Assembly (NCBI RefSeq): GCF_011516645.4
Contig: NZ_CP088284.1
Coordinates: 248,001 to 312,000 of the forward strand
Direction of reading: 5' to 3'
Source of the DNA: Bradyrhizobium septentrionale
GTDB taxonomy: Bacteria; Pseudomonadota; Alphaproteobacteria; Rhizobiales; Xanthobacteraceae
Length of the DNA: 64,000 nt
Shown: positions 19,316-28,617 of the stretch, in pieces
Layout of the letters: each line of letters starts with the position of its first letter
Numbering within the stretch: the first letter of the stretch is position 1
Notes under the pieces: model-generated
The model's input: only the letters and a program-made list of their open reading frames with translations
What the model was told of the DNA's origin: nothing
Database searches by the model: none
Made by a program: the position numbers and the translations under genes

Positions 19316-20632
19316 ATGAGCCTACAAACGCCCGATAAGATCAGGAGCCTTCAGAGAAAGCTTTATTGCAAGGCGAAGGCGGAGCCTGCCTTCCGTTTCT
19401 ATGTGCTGTACGACAAGATCTGCCGCGAGGACATTCTGAGCCATGCCTACAAGCTGGCCCGCGCCAACGCGGGTGCGCCAGGAGTGGACGGAACAACTTT
19501 CGAGCAAATCGACGCGTCGGGACTCGAAGCATGGTTGGCCGGCCTGCGCGATGAACTCGTCACGAAGACTTACCGGCCCGATCCGGTGCGGCGGGTGATG
19601 ATCCCGAAGCCCGGCGGCGGCGAACGTCCACTCGGTATCCCAACAATCCGGGACCGGGTCGTCCAAGCTGCCGCAAAGATCGTGCTGGAACCGATCTTCG
19701 AGGCGGATTTTGAGGACGGTGCTTATGGATATCGCCCGCGTCGTAACGCGGTCGATGCAGTCAAGGAAGTGCACCGGCTTGTGTGCCGGGGCTACACGGA
19801 CGTTGTTGACGCCGATCTGTCGAAATACTTCGACACGATCCCGCATTCGGACCTCCTCAAATCGGTGGCCCGACGCATCGTTGACCGGAATGTGCTGCGG
19901 CTGATTAAGTTATGGCTGCGAGTACCGGTCGAGGAGCGGGATAGCGACGGGAAACGGTGCATGAGCGGCGGTAAGAGCAACAAGCGTGGCACGCCACAGG
20001 GCGGTGTCATCAGTCCGCTGCTCTCCGTCATCTACATGAACCGGTTCCTGAAGCATTGGCGTCTCAGCGGTCGGCGTGAAGCATTCCATGCCCAGGTTAT
20101 CTCCTATGCCGACGACTTCGTCATTCTCAGCCGCGGCCACGCGGAGGAAGCATTGACGTGGACGAAAGCGGTGATGACCAAGCTTGGGTTGACGCTCAAC
20201 GAGACTAAAACCTCGGTGAAGAATGCCCGATTGGAAAGCTTTGACTTCCTTGGGTACACGCTCGGACCCCGCCGCTTCCGCAATGGGGGACGGTGGTATC
20301 TTGGCGCGGCTCCGTCCAAGAAAAGCGTGCTGCGGATCAAGAGGAAGGTCAGCGTACTGCTGACGCCGGGCAACAAGGGCGCTTGGCCCGAAGTACAAGC
20401 ACGACTGAACCGCCTTCTGCGCGGCTGGTCCGCTTACTTCAGCTATGGCTCTCTTGCTACGGCTCATCAGGCCGTTGATCGACACGTCTTCGACCGCGTG
20501 CTCGCCTTTCTGCGCAGACGACATAAGACGCCAGGACGTGGCGTCAGACGGTTCTCTGATCGGATCCATGGGAACCCTGGCGTACTTGTGCTGAACCGCG
20601 TGCGCAAAGTGTCGCCGACGTGCGCCTTGTGA
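19316..20632 (+). CDS. ltrA: Group II intron reverse transcriptase-maturase (copy 2)
   Basis: Same protein as at 17398-18714 with one change, Arg18 to Cys (19367). All RT blocks, including SYADDFVIL, and the maturase region are kept, so both copies appear able to make active protein. Confidence 0.95.
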   Translation: MSLQTPDKIRSLQRKLYCKAKAEPAFRFYVLYDKICREDILSHAYKLARANAGAPGVDGTTFEQIDASGLEAWLAGLRDELVTKTYRPDPVRRVMIPKPGGGERPLGIPTIRDRVVQAAAKIVLEPIFEADFEDGAYGYRPRRNAVDAVKEVHRLVCRGYTDVVDADLSKYFDTIPHSDLLKSVARRIVDRNVLRLIKLWLRVPVEERDSDGKRCMSGGKSNKRGTPQGGVISPLLSVIYMNRFLKHWRLSGRREAFHAQVISYADDFVILSRGHAEEALTWTKAVMTKLGLTLNETKTSVKNARLESFDFLGYTLGPRRFRNGGRWYLGAAPSKKSVLRIKRKVSVLLTPGNKGAWPEVQARLNRLLRGWSAYFSYGSLATAHQAVDRHVFDRVLAFLRRRHKTPGRGVRRFSDRIHGNPGVLVLNRVRKVSPTCAL

Positions 20633-20647
20633 CAAAACCTGTCGGAA

Positions 20648-20679
20648 AGCCGGATGCGGGAAAACTGCACGTCCGGTTT
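20648..20679 (+). ncRNA. Group II intron domain V (copy 2)
   Basis: Identical to the domain V hairpin of copy 1, 1918 bases downstream. Confidence 0.85.
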
Positions 20680-20743
20680 GATGAGCGGGGAGAGGAAACG
20701 GAACGCGCAACAAGCGCATCACCGCGCCTCTCCTCGACTCTAC

Positions 20744-21525
20744 TCAAACGAAATAAGACCGACATGGCTGATGCAGAAGCCATTTGTGAGGCTGTCACCC
20801 GTCCGACGATGCGGTTCGTACCGATGAAGACTGCCGAACAACAAGCCGCCGGTATGATTCTGCGGGCGCGAGAGCTGCTGATCAGACAGCGGAGCCAGAC
20901 TGCCAATGCTCTGCGCGCTCACATGGCCGAGTTGGGTATTATTGCGGGGACGGGCATGGCAAGCATCGCGAAACTTCTGGGATTGCTCCGGGAGGGGGAA
21001 GACGACAGGATCCCCGCCACCGCCCGCTTTGCCCTGATCCATTTCGCTGAACAGATTGAGCTACTTACAAACCGCATAGAGAAGCTCGATAGAGAGATTT
21101 TGGTTGCCGTCAGAACGGATCCCGATGCGAGGCGTCTGATGAGCATTCCCGGTGTTGGTCCTCTCATCGCCGCTACCGTTCGGACATCGGTCTTGGATGC
21201 TCGTGGCTTTGCCACTGCACGAGATTTTGCGGCTTGGATGGGTCTGACGCCGAGGGCACAATCGAGCGGTGGGAAAGAAAGGCTCGGCGCGATATCGAAG
21301 CGGGGAAATCGGCAACTACGGACGCTCTTAATCGTCGGTGCAACTTCTATCATCAAGCTTGCCAAACGAGGCTTGAAAGTCCCGCTCTGGGTTCGGACCA
21401 TGCTGCAACGCCGGCCGGTCAAGGTCGTATCAGTGGCGTTAGCCAACAAGATTGCGCGCACCATCTGGGCGTTGCTAGTCAAGGGCGGCATCTATCAGGC
21501 ACCGGCCGCAATGCTGAAATCTTAA
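20744..21525 (+). CDS. IS110 transposase, 3' exon
   Basis: This continues the gene started at 16658: VKRNKTDMADAEAICEAVTR, then LMSIPGVGPLIAATVRTSVL and FAAWMGLTPRAQSSGGKERL, the Transposase_20 domain with the conserved serine-containing PxxxSSGGK motif. It ends at 21525. The reading is intact apart from the introns. Confidence 0.93.
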
Positions 21526-21797
21526 TCTTAAGAGCTCATCGGCAGAAAAGGAAAGCCGCCGAGGAGGCAGGGTGCAATCTGGATGAACACTGAATGACGA
21601 CATTCCCGGTAGCAATCAGACCGCCTGACTCACCGCGCTTCGAGCGCGCAAAATTGATTGGGCGATTGCTTCCGCGGACATCATCGTGGCCAGCGGCCAG
21701 GTGCCGCGTCACAGGCCGAACATATGACCGCACCGCCATTCCTTGTTCAATCAGAGAAAGACCTTGCAGCCCGGGCCGTTCCACATATGAGTCAGAG
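21526..21797 (+). other. Spacer after IS110
   Basis: No gene is visible. It may include the right end of the IS110 element and host or other-element sequence before the deleted rve-type IS. Confidence 0.4.
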
Positions 21798-22784
21798 CGC
21801 ATTGCCTCATCGAAAATGTTACCGAACAATTCCGCTGATGACTGGGGCGGCGTTACCGAATCAGGTCGGTGGCGCCAATGGCGAGCGGGATCAGCATGGG
21901 CGCAAGGCGCGAGGTGTTGGCCGCGGTGGCGAGGCGCTACCGTGCGGCTGGACGAGTGGAGAAGGGACGGATCCTTGACGAGTTGACAGCAACGACGGGT
22001 TGGCACCGCAAGCACGCGGTGCGAGCACTGTCGGTTGCCGGAAGGGACAGGCCCAGACCACCACTGGACGAAGGGGCAACGAGCCCAACCGAACCAGCGA
22101 CAAGTCGGCGACGCAAATACGCCAGCGTGCGCGACGCGCTGATCGCGCTGTGGGAAGCCTCCGATCGCGTCTGCGGTAAGCGCCTCGTACGGGCGCTTCG
22201 ACGGGGTCGAGACGGCCCGCGTGATGGCACGTCTCTACGCGGCGGCGCGCCTGCTGGTGAACTTCTTCCAGCCGTCATTCAAGCTCAAAGAGAAGCGCCG
22301 CGAGGGTGCCAAGATCATCAAACGCTATCATCCGCCTGCCACACCATACGAACGCGCACTGGGGCACCCGAAACTCCCATCAGCCGTCAAGCGCCGTCTG
22401 CGCCAGACGTATCGGACTCTCGATCCCATACAATTGCTTGCCACGATCCGCACGGCGCAGGAAGAGCTCGGCGAACGGATCGGCAAGCGCGGTCTTGCGA
22501 AGGTTCCCACCGTATCGCCGGCTGATCCGCTCTCGTTTGCCCGATCGCTCGGCACGGCGGCAAAAACCGCCGAAGTGCGGGGCACGCACCGCCGGCCGAA
22601 ACGGCGATACAAAAAGCGTATTCGCATGCCCTCGAAGCTCGATCCCCATCTCGCGATCATCGAGAACTGGCTCGCCGTCGAGCCACAGCTCACTGCACTG
22701 GCCATCGTGGGCAGGCTCGCCACGATCGATCCTTCGATGTTCAGCGACAAGCAGCATTCGATCGTTCAGCGCCTGCTTCGGTCC
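21798..22784 (+). mobile_element. Deleted, truncated copy of the rve-type IS
   Basis: The left end is the same as that of the copy at 12617. An internal deletion of about 570 bases joins AAGCGCCTCGTA to CGGGCGCTTCG, removing the first two DDE acids and shifting the frame. The right part stops at 22784, where another transposase remnant begins. It cannot make transposase. Confidence 0.9.
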
Positions 22785-23251
22785 ATGAACAGATCTGTAA
22801 GCAGCAAAGCAACTTCGACAACGAAGTCCGCCAGTTGGCAAAGTCGGATGAGACGACGCGCCGCCTGATGACTGTTCCTGGCGTTGGCGTGGTGACCGCC
22901 TTGACCTTCCGCCATACGATCGATGACCCATCGCGATTCCGATCAGCATCGAGCGTCGGCGCCTATCTAGGTCTTACACCTCGGCGCAATCAATCTGGCG
23001 AAACTGACATCAATGGCAAAAGATCACGATGGGGCGACCGTCTTCTTCGAACTTACCTGTTCGAGGCCGCGACCGTCCTGCTTTATCGAACGAAGAAGTG
23101 GTCGTCCCTTAAGGCCTGGGGAATGAAGCTCGCCAAGAGGATTGGCATGAGGAAGGCGAAGGTCGCCATCGCGCGCAAGATCGCCGTTGTTCTGCACTGC
23201 ATCTGGGTCGACGGCACATCGTTTGACTGGGGCCAAGCAAAGGAAGCCTGA
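22785..23251 (+). pseudogene. IS110-family transposase, C-terminal remnant
   Basis: The Transposase_20 domain is readable: [40 protein letters not shown] and [15 protein letters not shown], to the end at 23251. The N-terminal half is missing, replaced by the truncated IS at its left. Confidence 0.88.
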
Positions 23252-23442
23252 TCCGATTTTGTAAAGTTCCTGGTCCGGTCTGCCGGACTGGCGATGTCCC
23301 GCTGGGACGGTGTTGTGGCGACCTCGTTCATTCGGCTGGTGGCGCTCGACTGTACTCCGCTGCAGACGTTGAGGCGTCCGACCCGGACATCATCATGAGG
23401 CGCTGCGCGACCTCGGAAAGGACCATGACCCCGGCGAAGACA

Positions 23443-23784
23443 TCAACCAGCCCGTACTGTCCAATGCCTGGCCAGTAGAGCATGTATCAGCCGCGCCCGC
23501 GCCGTCTCCGCAACCCCGACCAGCTCCGACGGCGCGGGCGCTACCACCTTGCCGTTGGAGAGTTCGAAAATGTGAGCTTGACAACAAACCGCAATTAAAG
23601 GGCCGAATGACACCGCTCTCCATGCGTTCGGAAGTTCGGTCCGAATGTCGACGACCGCCAGCGTGACGTCGCTACCTTCGACGCGGTCGGCAGTCACCCG
23701 TCGGACGGACGGATGCGACTCGATGAGACGCAGGGCCCGTCGAACGGGTATCGGAATGTCGTCCTTTGCGGAGATTTCTGCCAT
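23443..23784 (-). pseudogene. Possible E2-like protein, N-terminal fragment
   Basis: From ATG 23782-23784 the product starts MAEISAKDDIPIPVRRALRL and then DVTLAVVDIRTELPNAWRA. This resembles the start of prokaryotic E2-like (ubiquitin-conjugating-type) domains joined to E1/ThiF proteins, but the part that would hold the active cysteine is absent: after NAWRA the reading changes character and ends at 23443. It begins five bases after the metallo-beta-lactamase gene stops, so they were probably one operon. The family call is tentative. Confidence 0.35.
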
Positions 23785-23788
23785 CCGC

Positions 23789-24936
23789 TCATCCGTGAGC
23801 GAGCGGCTGGCTGCCGATGCCGGTGCCGGCGGCGACGCTGACAGCGATCGCCGCACGCTTGATTCGCGGTCCGGCCGAGCTGACCTCGATCACCAGCGGG
23901 TCATCGCCGGGGCCGTCGGCGACACATTTGAATTCGCCCTTCACCGGATCGAGGATGTGGAGATATTCGCGCTTTGCACGGATGCAGGGCGGATCGTGTT
24001 CGTCGTCCTTGATCGTCTTGCTGCTGGCGACGATCAGCGCGCCGTCGAGCGGCTGGCCGAGGGCGCTGCGAGCGGGCCCGGAAACTTTGGCGCCTTCGCC
24101 TTTCTCTGACCAACTGTCGTAGGACAGCCTGTGCCAGGAACAATGGTGGGGAGCGATCAGGACGTCGTATTGAAGGCGCTCAGGCCACTTCTTGTTGCGC
24201 TCCCAAACGCGGTCCCAGACCGCAACTTCGGCGTCGCCGCCGAGAAGGAAGCGGCCGCGCGTGACCTTGGAGACCTTCAGATCGAGCCGCATGATGACGC
24301 TGGAATTGTTCTTGGTGAGGACTTCCTCCTCCTCCTTGTCGGAGGCCAGCATCGGTGCCAGCAGGCGCGCCTCGAAGGAGGTGTCGTTCGCGCCGCAGAT
24401 CTTCGAGAAGACCTCGTCGACCTTCACTAGAATCTCCGTCAGATCGTCGGTCTTGCCATCGACGTCCTCGCCGAGGATCAGAATTCGGTTCCCGTCTTCG
24501 GCACTGCGGTGCTTCTTGAAACGGTTGGCGCGACGGCGCGCTTCGTCCCGCCAAGCCTCGGCGTCTTCGCAGAGGACATGATCTTCGTCTTTCGCCCTCG
24601 CCCGGCGGAACACGATCGGCGACGACCATATCTCGCGGATGATGATCTTGTCGTCGGCCTTCACCCAGCCTGAAGGATCGCCGAGGTGGAAGTGCTTGGA
24701 GAGGCCTCGGATGTGATCGGCGTCCGGATGAGTGTTGAGGAAGGCATCGACAAAGAGCCGGCCTTTTTCGTCCCGATCGAGCTTTTTCCGGAGCTGCTTA
24801 GCGACGTCGGGGTGTCGTCGTCCTCGTCATCTGCGGCCTGGCGGATGTTGATGTCGCACAGGATGCGCCTTCCCGACTCGGTCTCGAACAAGACCATGTC
24901 GCCGTTGTCGACGTTGAAAAGCGTTGCTTTGAAGGC
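23789..24936 (-). pseudogene. Metallo-beta-lactamase-fold hydrolase, frameshifted and 5'-fused to a transposase
   Basis: Reading from about 24936: KATLFNVDNGDMVLFETESG, CDINIRQAADDEDDDTP, then after a lost base near 24812 DVAKQLRKKLD ... AFLNTHPDADHIRGLSKHF. The THPDADH motif is the metal-binding signature of the fold (HxHxDH type). Further on are LGGDAEVAVWDRV and YDVLIAPHHCSWHRLS with another conserved His pair, as in ComEC-like hydrolases. The open part to 23789 begins at MKADDKIIIRE (24664). The frameshift lies in a four-base run (GGGG on the plus strand). The original start is gone, replaced by IS110 sequence. Confidence 0.7.
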
Positions 24937-25629
24937 GACGCCGCGCATGGCCTGCACGGCCTCTACGAATGGCATCATCGACCATTGTGGCGCCAGCTCC
25001 TCCATCCGCTTGGTCAAGCAGTCCACACGGGCCTCAGCGTCGGTCACGGCAAGAATGTAGTCCTGCAGAACGATTTGGCCCGCCGGGTGATCGAAGCGCA
25101 CCGTAGTGAGCCAGCGACGATAAGCCAGAGTCCACCCCTTCTTCCCGGCATAGATGCGCCCATGTCGCAGCAGATATCCTTGGAGATGTTGCCGCGCCTT
25201 GCCGAGCACACGCATCGCCGTGGCGCGGGCTCTCACCAAGTCGCGCATGGCCTCATGCGCCGCATCCGGAACCCACACGGCCGTCAGCTCGCCGCTCCGG
25301 TGCAACTTGGCCAGCATCGCCGCGTCGCGCCGGTCCGTCTTGACCCGATCCCCAGCCTTCATCGGGATCAGCGAGGGGGCCACCACGATGCAGTTGTGCC
25401 CCAGTCCCGTCAGTTGTCGATGCAGGCCATATCCGCAGGGTCCGGCTTCGTAACAAAAACTTACCTGTCGGTCACCCTTGCCAAGCTTCTTCGCCAGCTT
25501 GTCGATTTGATCGGCGCGATTAGGGATGATCCCCAAGTTACGAACTTCCCCGCCGCGCATCGCTTCGGCCACTGCAACCGAAATCGTCGCCTTGTGCACA
25601 TCCAGCCCCACGAAAATGCTATCGTTCAT
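24931..25629 (-). pseudogene. IS110-family transposase, N-terminal part
   Basis: The DEDD catalytic domain is present: DSIFVGLDVHKATISVAVAE, CYEAGPCGYGLHRQLTGLG and KTDRRDAAMLAKLHRSGELT. It stops at VQAMRGVA, just where the C-terminal Transposase_20 domain should begin, and the frame continues without a break into the metallo-beta-lactamase gene (FKATLFNVDNG), giving a 322-codon chimeric open frame to 24661. Confidence 0.92.
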
Positions 25630-25775
25630 CAGGCCCGCTCCCCATGCTTGAGGCTCGGCGCCGGACCATCCGGCGCAACCCTCGATAGGAGCTTGCCGCG
25701 GGGCGGGCCGCCCGTCACCTCAGAGGGCGAACATAGGGTCTAGGTCCTGTGCGAAGGGGACTTGCGGCGCAGCGC

Positions 25776-26267
25776 TCACAGCCAATCGCGATTCTTGACG
25801 AGAAGCTCGTCGAGCTCAAGATCAAAGAAGTCAATTTCTGCACGCTCTGGGGTTGACGGATCATTGAAGTGTAGCGTATATCCACTCACGCCGGTCAGTA
25901 CCGCTACATGCTTAGCCCCCGCTGCTAGAGTTACCGCAGCCCAGATCGGCCCTCGCCTCAGCAACGTCTCGGCGAGAAAATCGCGCGTAAATCCGCCATA
26001 TGGCTGTACGAGCCTCTCCAATCCTTCGATCGAAGCCAAATAATGAAAACAGTCTCGGTCGAGGCCTGCGTCGGCCCGCCAAAGCGTAGGCAAACCCAGG
26101 CGAGGCCCCGGGCGAAAGTAATAGGACACCATACAAGCGGAAGCATACCAACAAGCCCAACTCCCCCACGGCCGCATAATTCCGTGGTGATCTCGTCGCA
26201 TGATCGGTTGACCATCATAGCCACGCTCTTGGCCGACAAGCGGAACCCTCAATTGTATGTTTAGCAC
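25776..26267 (-). CDS. Papain-like cysteine protease (C39/C70-type)
   Basis: I start at GTG 26265-26267 (VLNIQLRVPLVGQERG); the longer frame upstream is rich in unrelated residues. The 163-residue product has the papain-like triad: Cys in MRPWGSWACWYASACMVSYY (probably the Cys of ACWYA), His in AAGAKHVAVLTGVSG and Asp/Asn in LHFNDPSTPE. The size and order resemble the AvrRpt2/C70 and Peptidase_C39-like families, some of which are plant- or bacterium-directed effectors. No signal peptide is seen. It stands alone between an IS110 fragment and an IS4 remnant, so its partners are unknown. Confidence 0.65.
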   Translation of the reverse strand: MLNIQLRVPLVGQERGYDGQPIMRRDHHGIMRPWGSWACWYASACMVSYYFRPGPRLGLPTLWRADAGLDRDCFHYLASIEGLERLVQPYGGFTRDFLAETLLRRGPIWAAVTLAAGAKHVAVLTGVSGYTLHFNDPSTPERAEIDFFDLELDELLVKNRDWL

Positions 26268-26630
26268 TGCACAGCTCCATAAGTTTAAGGCGAGCCAAGC
26301 AAATAGCGCGCCAAGGGCCCGCGAACAATTACGAGAAAAATAGTCTCTTCGCTGGTAGTGATGGGGTTGTCTAATCGCTGCTGAAAACGTCAAGGAAATA
26401 ATCTCCTTGAGGGACTGCCGGGTGCTCTGATCGCACCGAGGATTCCGCCGGCCAAGCGCGGCGGCCGGCCGCGGAATGTCGATGTCCGCGAGGTTCTTAA
26501 CGCGATCTGTACGCATACGACGAAGCTTACGATTACCCACATCTTTTGAGGTGCGCTGAGCCGAAAAACTTGAGTCGCCAGAATCGCTTGTAATTCTTTG
26601 ATGGGCACCTGATTCGAGAAGAGGTGCTCT
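26268..26630. other. Spacer before the IS4 remnant
   Basis: No gene is visible. A GCGGCCGGCCGC palindrome is present near 26459, and the left end of the IS4 element is probably near 26550. Confidence 0.4.
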
Positions 26631-27436
26631 ATGGGACTGACTTCACGCGCCCGGGATGAGAAGGCGCATCGGTTGGCGTCTGACGTTGTGACTTGGTTTG
26701 ACCGTGAAGCTGCGCTTTGCGAATTCCAGGACGCTCGACTTGGCGAGAGATTTCGTATGCTGCTGAAGCAGATTGGTGGAGACATCGGACAGAGCATCCC
26801 GATGGTTTGCCAAGACTGGGCGAATACCAAGGCGGCCTATCGTTTCTTCTCCAATGAACGAGTAGGCGAGGCCGATATCCTGTCCTGGTCATTTTAAAGC
26901 GACACGGGAACGTATCGCGGCTGCGAAGGGGCCTGTTCTTGTCCTGCATGATGCGACCGAATTCAGCTATCAAAGGGAGCGCCCGGATCTGATCGGGATG
27001 ATTAAGCGCATCCCCAAAAGCAACTCTCGAAGATTGGACGGGAACCCCCAAACGTACACGACATGCGGAATATTGATGCATTCGAGCCTTGCGGTGACCC
27101 TCGAGGGGCTTCCACTGGGGCTCAGCGCTGTGAAGTTCTGGACCAGAAAGAAATTCAGAGGGGTCGCTGCGCTCAGGCGCGAGGTCAACCTGACACGGAT
27201 CCCCATTGAAACCAAGGAGAGCATTCGGTGGTTGGAGAACCTCAAACAATCCACCGAGCTTTTCGAGAAGCCACCGCAGTGCATCCATACCGGTGATCGT
27301 GAGGCCGATATTTATGAATTGTTTTGCGCCGCCCAAGAGGTTGGAACGCATTTCTTGGTAAGGACCTGTGTCAATCGCCTGGCAGGCGATGACGATCATA
27401 CCGTTGCAACGATTGAGCCGGTCCCGATTGTCTGAA
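26631..27436 (+). pseudogene. IS4-family (Tn5-like) transposase, broken
   Basis: The first frame has ASDVVTWFDREAALCEFQD, ARLGERFRMLLKQIGGDIGQ and WANTKAAYRFFSNERV, typical of Tn5-like transposases, and stops at 26897. The next frame takes over as GHFKATRERIAAAKGPVLVL then HDATEFSYQ and IHTGDREADIYELF, to 27436. A frameshift at about 26885 and loss of the C-terminal catalytic Glu region make it dead. Confidence 0.88.
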
Positions 27437-27475
27437 CAGAATCTCCGCATCAATAAGTGGAGCCTCTGCCGGGGT

Positions 27476-27690
27476 TTAGGCTGCCGTACGGAGCGGCAGC
27501 GAGGTGAAGTAGGCTTGATCCGGTGTGCCGCCGTCAAGGCTCGAATGTGGACGGCGGCAATTGTAGAAGTCGAGGTATCGGCCGATCGAGGTACGAGCTT
27601 CGCTGACGTTCTCGTAGGCCCGCAGATAAACCTCCTCGTACTTGACGCTGCGCCACAGCCGCTCGACGGTAAGCGCGAATTTCTCCGCAC
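27476..27690 (-). pseudogene. IS3-family OrfB, C-terminal fragment
   Basis: The reading VERLWRSVKYEEVYLRAYEN, then SIGRYLDFYNCRRPHSSLDG and a stop at 27476-27478 is the last 65-70 residues of an IS3 (IS2/IS51-type) transposase. The remainder is absent. Confidence 0.88.
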
Positions 27691-27750
27691 CTTTTGCTTT
27701 TGAGAGTCCTGATGCATGAGGTGTCCACCAAAATAGGTGGACACCTTGTG

Positions 27751-28131
27751 ATGAGCGACGATGATCAGAAACTGCGGGTCAGGCTTGTCGGCCGGAACGG
27801 TCGCCGGCGCTACGAGGCGGCATCGAAAGAGCGTCTTGTCGCGGCCTGCCTTGAGCCTGGGGTTTCGGTATCGAGGCTTGCACTCGAACATGGGGTCAAC
27901 GCGAACCTCCTTCGGAAGTGGATCAAGAAGCACAGCGCGACCAGGTCGCTGCCGCCGTCCTCACGCCCGGCGTTCATCCCGGTTCAGCTTGAGGGGAAGT
28001 CCGAGCGGGACCTGTCGCGAAAAGACAGCGTGGCGACGGTTGATTTGCCGGCTTACGATGAAGTGCGTGGTTCGGAACCCAAAGGGACTCCAGCTTTTTG
28101 TTCTCCGGCCAAAGTGAGCGTGCAAAGATAA
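27751..28131 (+). pseudogene. IS66 TnpA, truncated
   Basis: From ATG 27751 (MSDDDQKLRVRLVGRNGRRR) the helix-turn-helix region with LEHGVNANLLRKWIKKH is clear. After about residue 110 the sequence departs from the family. A short inverted pair GTGTCCACC/GGTGGACAC lies just upstream. Confidence 0.82.
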
Positions 28132-28179
28132 CGCCAAAACGACATATCTCGCTCGGCTGGTTGCTCACCGGTTGTCGTG

Positions 28180-28482
28180 CTATAAGGGCCGAGCAGTTCG
28201 GACAACATCCTTGCCCATCCCAAGGCGCTCGGCAGGCGGGAAGTGGGAGTTATCATTCGCCAAACTGAAGAGTTGGCGCAGCTCCCCTTCCATCCATAGC
28301 TCGGATTTTTTGTCGATCGCGTCCCGAACAAATTGCCGCAGGGCCGGCAAGCCGGACTGCAAGCCGCGCAGTTTATGAAGCAACAGATCCGCATGGAGCA
28401 TGCGGAAATGGAGGTCGTCCGGCATCACGGCGACAGCCTCTTCGACGGCCGAAAGCGCCTTCGCCCAATCCCCGGCCTTCAA
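28180..28482 (-). CDS. Unknown protein with TPR-like helices (partial)
   Basis: The product reads AGDWAKALSAVEEAVAVMPD then LHFRMLHADLLLHKL and WMEGELRQLFSLANDNSHFP, a pattern like tetratricopeptide helices. The start used is TTG; a stop precedes the frame a few codons upstream, and the end changes frame near 28220. It may be the tail of a larger protein. No function can be named. Confidence 0.35.
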   Translation of the reverse strand: MKAGDWAKALSAVEEAVAVMPDDLHFRMLHADLLLHKLRGLQSGLPALRQFVRDAIDKKSELWMEGELRQLFSLANDNSHFPPAERLGMGKDVVRTARPL

Positions 28483-28617
28483 CGCGGGCGGCCAAGGGTC
28501 CTGACCGCGTCGTTTGGTTGTTCACTGCATCTAATCTCCGCAATGCGGTGCGGCAGTTCATTGGTGACAAAATCGCTGAGCAGGCCAAGCGAGCGTTTTC
28601 GCTGCCGGCCAGCAATG

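Larger units (their letters stand above)
18826..20743 (+). mobile_element. Group II intron, copy 2 of a tandem pair
   Basis: It begins GTGCG immediately after the last base of copy 1, with no exon sequence between, and ends at 20743 where the IS110 reading resumes. It is 1918 bases long, the same as copy 1. Confidence 0.93.

Noticed and set aside
16908..20743. Retron or diversity-generating retroelement
   Set aside because: The RT is followed by a maturase region and a group II domain V hairpin, and the ends match group II introns; there is no template/variable repeat pair.
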